A stretch of 64,000 nucleotides of DNA from Paenibacillus sp. RUD330 (lineage in GTDB: Bacteria; Bacillota; Bacilli; Paenibacillales; Paenibacillaceae), in NCBI RefSeq assembly GCF_002243345.2, contig NZ_CP022655.2, positions 206,001 through 270,000 on the forward strand, given 5' to 3'. Below, one piece after another: positions 61,127 through 64,000 of the stretch. The position numbers were made by a program, and so were the translations under genes. A model generated the notes under the pieces. That model made no database searches, was not told the DNA's origin, and worked only from the letters and a program-made list of their open reading frames with translations. The first letter of the stretch is position 1. Every line of letters starts with the position of its first letter.

Positions 61127-62902
61127 TTGACCCATATCGCCTTATACCGTGCTTGGCGTCCTCAGACGTTCCGGGACATGGTAGGACAACAGCATATCAG
61201 GCAGACGCTGCAGAACGCCATCCGCGAGCAGCGCATTGCGCATGCTTACTTGTTCAACGGGCCGCGGGGCACGGGCAAGACTTCCGCAGCCAAGATTTTC
61301 GCCAAGGCCGTCAACTGCGAGCTCGGACCCGCACCGGAGCCGTGCAACGAATGCGCCGCCTGCCGGGGAATCACCGCCGGCACCGTGATGGATGTCGTGG
61401 AGATTGACGCCGCTTCCAACCGCGGCATTGATGAAATCCGCGAGATCAGGGACAATGTAAGATACGCTCCATCGGAAGTGCGATACAAGGTTTATATCAT
61501 CGACGAAGTCCATATGCTGACTACGGAAGCGTTCAATGCATTGCTCAAGACGCTGGAAGAGCCTCCGAGCCATGTCATCTTCATCTTGGCGACAACCGAG
61601 CCGCACAAGCTTCCGCCCACCATCATCTCCCGCTGCCAGCGCTTCGACTTCAGGCAGGTGTCGCTGGAGGAGCAAGTGGAGAGGCTGACCGAGATCTGCA
61701 AGGAAGAAGGCATCCGCGCCGAGCCGGAAGCGATCGATTATATCGCCAGGCTGTCCGACGGCGGCATGCGCGATGCGATCAGCCTGCTGGAGCAGGCGGC
61801 GGCGTTCGGCTCCGAGACGATCACGCTCGAAGGCGCGGTCGACGTCACCGGGGGCCTCGCCGCGCAGCAGTTCGCGGGCATCGCGGACGCCGTCCGGGAC
61901 AGGGACGCGGGAGCGATCCTGCCTCTAGTGGAAGGTCTCATGCAAGCGGGAAAAAGCCCGGACAAATGCCTGGAGAACCTCATGTATTATTTCCGGGATC
62001 TGCTCGTGCTCAAGCTCGCTCCGGGCAGCGCAGAGGCGATGGGGCGCGTCTCGGATCCTACCCGGTTCCAATCCATGGCCGAAGGGTTTTCGGCCGACCG
62101 GATCTTCCGGATGATCGACGAGCTCAACCGCTACCACAACGAGATGAGACATGCCGCTCACCCGCAGACGCTCTTCGAGGTGGCGCTGCTCAAAATCGCC
62201 ACGATGCCCGAGGGCGGCGGCCAATCTTCGGATGCTCCGGCCACCGCCGGCGCCGCGGCGCCTCAAGCATCTCCAGAGGCAGGACGGCTGCTGCAGCGGA
62301 TCGACGATCTGGAGCGCAAGATCGAGCAGCTGCAGCGCGCCGGCAGCGCGCCGGCAGCAGCGGCTCCCGAGGCATCCGCTTCCGGCAGCGCCGTTCGGGG
62401 AGGAGCGGGCCGCGGAGGCGGATTCGGCCCTCGTTCCGGTACCGGCTCCGTGCGGAACGTCAAGCTCGACCCCTATCTGGCGGCTCTCTCAAGCTCCGAG
62501 ACCGCTCAGCTCCGGGCAAAATGGAGCGAAGTGCTGGCTCGGGTCAAAGACGCAAGGGTTACGGTCCATGCGTGGCTCGTGGACGGCGAGCCGGTAGCCT
62601 CCACCGGCGACTCCGTGCTCGTCGCGTTCAAAAACACGATTCATCGGGAAACGACCGAAAAGCAGGCCAATCGCGAGCTCATCGAGAAAGTGCTTCAGGA
62701 AGCCTTCGGCCGCTCCTTGTCTCTGTCCACCGTCATGCAGAAGGACTGGCAGCAGGCGAGCTCCGGCGCCGCTTCGGAACGTGCTTCGGCGCCTCTGGAG
62801 CTCAGCCACGACGATCCGCCGCAAGCTCCGGCTCGGCCGGAATGGGTGGAAGAGGCGGTCCGTCTGTTCGGGGAAGACCTGGTCGAGCTGAAGAAGGATT
62901 GA
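61127..62902 (+). CDS. dnaX: DNA polymerase III gamma/tau subunit
   Basis: DnaX is the ATPase of the clamp loader that couples the two replicative polymerases. The 591-residue protein has [17 protein letters not shown] at the start, Walker [10 protein letters not shown] (about 45-53), a four-Cys zinc site (C64, C73, C76, C79), Walker B IIDEVHML and the SRC sensor box [10 protein letters not shown]. Past residue 360 an Ala/Gly/Pro-rich linker leads to the tau-specific domain ([15 protein letters not shown], then the [19 protein letters not shown] end). It starts at TTG with AAAGGAAG upstream. No A-run slippage site for a shorter gamma form was noticed. Confidence 0.96.
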   Translation: MTHIALYRAWRPQTFRDMVGQQHIRQTLQNAIREQRIAHAYLFNGPRGTGKTSAAKIFAKAVNCELGPAPEPCNECAACRGITAGTVMDVVEIDAASNRGIDEIREIRDNVRYAPSEVRYKVYIIDEVHMLTTEAFNALLKTLEEPPSHVIFILATTEPHKLPPTIISRCQRFDFRQVSLEEQVERLTEICKEEGIRAEPEAIDYIARLSDGGMRDAISLLEQAAAFGSETITLEGAVDVTGGLAAQQFAGIADAVRDRDAGAILPLVEGLMQAGKSPDKCLENLMYYFRDLLVLKLAPGSAEAMGRVSDPTRFQSMAEGFSADRIFRMIDELNRYHNEMRHAAHPQTLFEVALLKIATMPEGGGQSSDAPATAGAAAPQASPEAGRLLQRIDDLERKIEQLQRAGSAPAAAAPEASASGSAVRGGAGRGGGFGPRSGTGSVRNVKLDPYLAALSSSETAQLRAKWSEVLARVKDARVTVHAWLVDGEPVASTGDSVLVAFKNTIHRETTEKQANRELIEKVLQEAFGRSLSLSTVMQKDWQQASSGAASERASAPLELSHDDPPQAPARPEWVEEAVRLFGEDLVELKKD

Positions 62903-62936
62903 CATTGATCTTAATTCCAATAATGAGGTGATGACG

Positions 62937-63248
62937 ATGAACAACATGAACCAAATGATGAAGCAGGTCAAGAAGATGCAGGAGCAGATGCTCAAGGCTC
63001 AAGAGGAGCTTGAAACGAAGAACGTTGAAGGCTCCGCTGGCGGCGGTGTCGTCACGGCTGTCGTGAACGGACACAAGAAGCTGATCAGCATCGCGATCAA
63101 GCCGGAAGCGGTCGACCCCGACGATGTGGAAATGCTTCAGGATCTTGTGCTCACAGCCGTCAATGACGCCATCACCAAGGCCGACGAGCTGGCGAACAAG
63201 GACATGGGCAAATTCACCGGCGGCATGAAAATTCCCGGCTTGTTCTAA
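62937..63248 (+). CDS. YbaB/EbfC nucleoid-associated protein
   Basis: This 103-residue DNA-binding protein forms a tweezer-like dimer. Visible family features are [22 protein letters not shown] (N-terminal helix), the [23 protein letters not shown] strands, and the [20 protein letters not shown] helix. GAGGTG precedes the chosen ATG at 62937 by 6 bases; in-frame GTG and ATG codons just before overlap the ribosome site. It stands between dnaX and recR as in most bacteria. Confidence 0.95.
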   Translation: MNNMNQMMKQVKKMQEQMLKAQEELETKNVEGSAGGGVVTAVVNGHKKLISIAIKPEAVDPDDVEMLQDLVLTAVNDAITKADELANKDMGKFTGGMKIPGLF

Positions 63249-63299
63249 AGCCTGCGGGTCCATCGCGACCGCATAGACGGCTGCTCTTGCAGCAGCCTT

Positions 63300-63338
63300 G
63301 GACGGCCCTTCGCATTCCGGCAGGGCCGTCCTTATTTT
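63300..63338 (+). terminator. Hairpin between ybaB and recR
   Basis: GGACGGCCCT pairs with AGGGCCGTCC around a 12-base loop, followed by TTATTTTA. It may end the dnaX-ybaB transcript or partly reduce recR expression. Confidence 0.75.
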
Positions 63339-63356
63339 ATGGATGGAGCTGATTCC

Positions 63357-63953
63357 TTGTATTATCCGGAACCCATAGCCAAACTGATCGATTCCTTCAC
63401 CCGCCTTCCCGGCATCGGGCCGAAGACGGCTGCCAGGCTGGCCTTTCATGTCCTTAAGATGAAGGAAGACGATGTCATCGACTTTGCAAAAGCTCTCGTC
63501 AGCGTCAAGCGGAACCTTCATTTTTGTTCCGTCTGCTGCAATATCACCGACACCGACCCTTGCCGGATCTGCCAGGACAAGTCCAGGGACCATTCCTCCA
63601 TCTGTGTGGTCCAGGAATCCAGAGATCTGGTTGCGATGGAGCGGACCAAGGAATTCAACGGACAGTATCATGTGCTTCAGGGAGCCATCTCTCCGATCGA
63701 GGGAATCGGTCCCGAGGAGATCCGGATCGCGGAACTGCTTCGCCGTCTGGAGGACGAGCGGGTGCAGGAGCTCATCCTTGCCACCAACCCCAACATTGAG
63801 GGGGAAGCGACCGCTATGTACATTTCGCGGCTCGTACGGCCTTTCGGCATCCGGGTGACGCGGATCGCGCATGGCTTGCCAGTCGGCGGCGATCTGGAAT
63901 ACGCCGATGAGGTGACATTGTCCAAAGCCCTTGAAGGGCGCAGGGAGCTGTAA
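63357..63953 (+). CDS. recR: Recombination protein RecR
   Basis: RecR acts with RecF and RecO in loading RecA at gaps. The 198-residue protein has the helix-hairpin-helix [19 protein letters not shown] at 14-32, a four-Cys zinc finger ([16 protein letters not shown] near 57-72) and the Toprim domain from about 80 ([16 protein letters not shown] ... [15 protein letters not shown]). I chose TTG at 63357 because GGATGGAG lies 8 bases upstream and it gives the standard RecR length and YYPEPI start; an ATG 18 bases earlier has no site. Confidence 0.95.
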   Translation: MYYPEPIAKLIDSFTRLPGIGPKTAARLAFHVLKMKEDDVIDFAKALVSVKRNLHFCSVCCNITDTDPCRICQDKSRDHSSICVVQESRDLVAMERTKEFNGQYHVLQGAISPIEGIGPEEIRIAELLRRLEDERVQELILATNPNIEGEATAMYISRLVRPFGIRVTRIAHGLPVGGDLEYADEVTLSKALEGRREL

Positions 63954-63961
63954 GGATCAAG

Positions 63962-63990
63962 GCCGTCCATGCCGGACGGCTTTTTTTCGT
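63962..63990 (+). terminator. Terminator of recR
   Basis: GCCGTCC and GGACGGC form a 7-bp stem around ATGCC, followed by seven Ts. Confidence 0.9.
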
Positions 63991-64000
63991 TCTTTTTCAG

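Overview
The window looks like a chromosomal segment of a GC-rich, endospore-forming member of the Paenibacillaceae, most likely Paenibacillus or a close relative. Supporting this are strong Bacillales-type ribosome binding sites with frequent GTG/TTG starts, a canonical Spo0F with a sigma-H-type promoter, KapD and YwhD homologues, the long Bacillus-type SRP RNA, a c-di-AMP riboswitch, and a gene order matching the Bacillus ywhD / pbpG-speE-speB / ywiB-argS-rpoE-pyrG-spo0F-murA-rho-rpmE and scr-dnaX-ybaB-recR neighbourhoods. No phage, IS element, CRISPR array, rRNA or tRNA gene was seen.

Region by region. (1) 1-6132, + strand: a sugar ABC transporter (two permeases), a two-domain GNAT acetyltransferase, a PIG-L deacetylase, a NamZ-type (DUF1343) exo-muramidase, a BadF-family amino-sugar kinase and AnmK. 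Together they suggest import and cytoplasmic breakdown of cell-wall muropeptides. (2) 6213-7811: a soluble sensor histidine kinase; 8051: a DUF1540 protein. (3) 8278-15094: an iron-siderophore locus with a Btr-like AraC/binding-protein regulator, a FeuABC-like importer without its own ATPase, and a fused double-domain esterase. Three Fur boxes and a candidate Btr operator are visible. (4) 15378-19835: a VOC protein, KapD exonuclease, a DUF2339 membrane protein and exonuclease III. (5) 19941-25191: a four-gene translationally coupled operon behind a four-repeat Pho box: alkaline phosphatase, a DUF3299-like lipoprotein, and a MacB/FtsX-type ABC transporter with a His-rich loop. (6) 25249-31434: two cell-wall hydrolases (one under a c-di-AMP riboswitch), a membrane protein with an M1 metallopeptidase, and YwhD. 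(7) 31744-41225: a GNAT, a GH10-like secreted hydrolase, a small surface-type protein with two glycosyltransferases, a LacI regulator, and UbiB with a phasin-like protein. (8) 41336-64000: the conserved core block: pbpG, speE-speB, a small protein, a DNA-deoxyinosine glycosylase-like protein, ywiB-argS, an intracellular subtilase, rpoE, pyrG with a CTP-sensing attenuator, spo0F, murA, rho, a radical SAM protein, rpmE, a lipoprotein, SRP RNA, dnaX, ybaB and recR.

The most unusual items are: the Pho-box phosphatase/ABC operon, which may link phosphate starvation to metal handling; the Fur box on a leftward promoter antisense to the DUF1540 gene; the tandem esterase; the 9-bp repeat array in the btr leader; the speE leader with overlapping mini-ORFs; the radical SAM protein between rho and rpmE; and the long low-complexity tail of Rho, whose reading frame appears to break near 58060. 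All functional statements are from reading the sequence and family knowledge; no database search was run.
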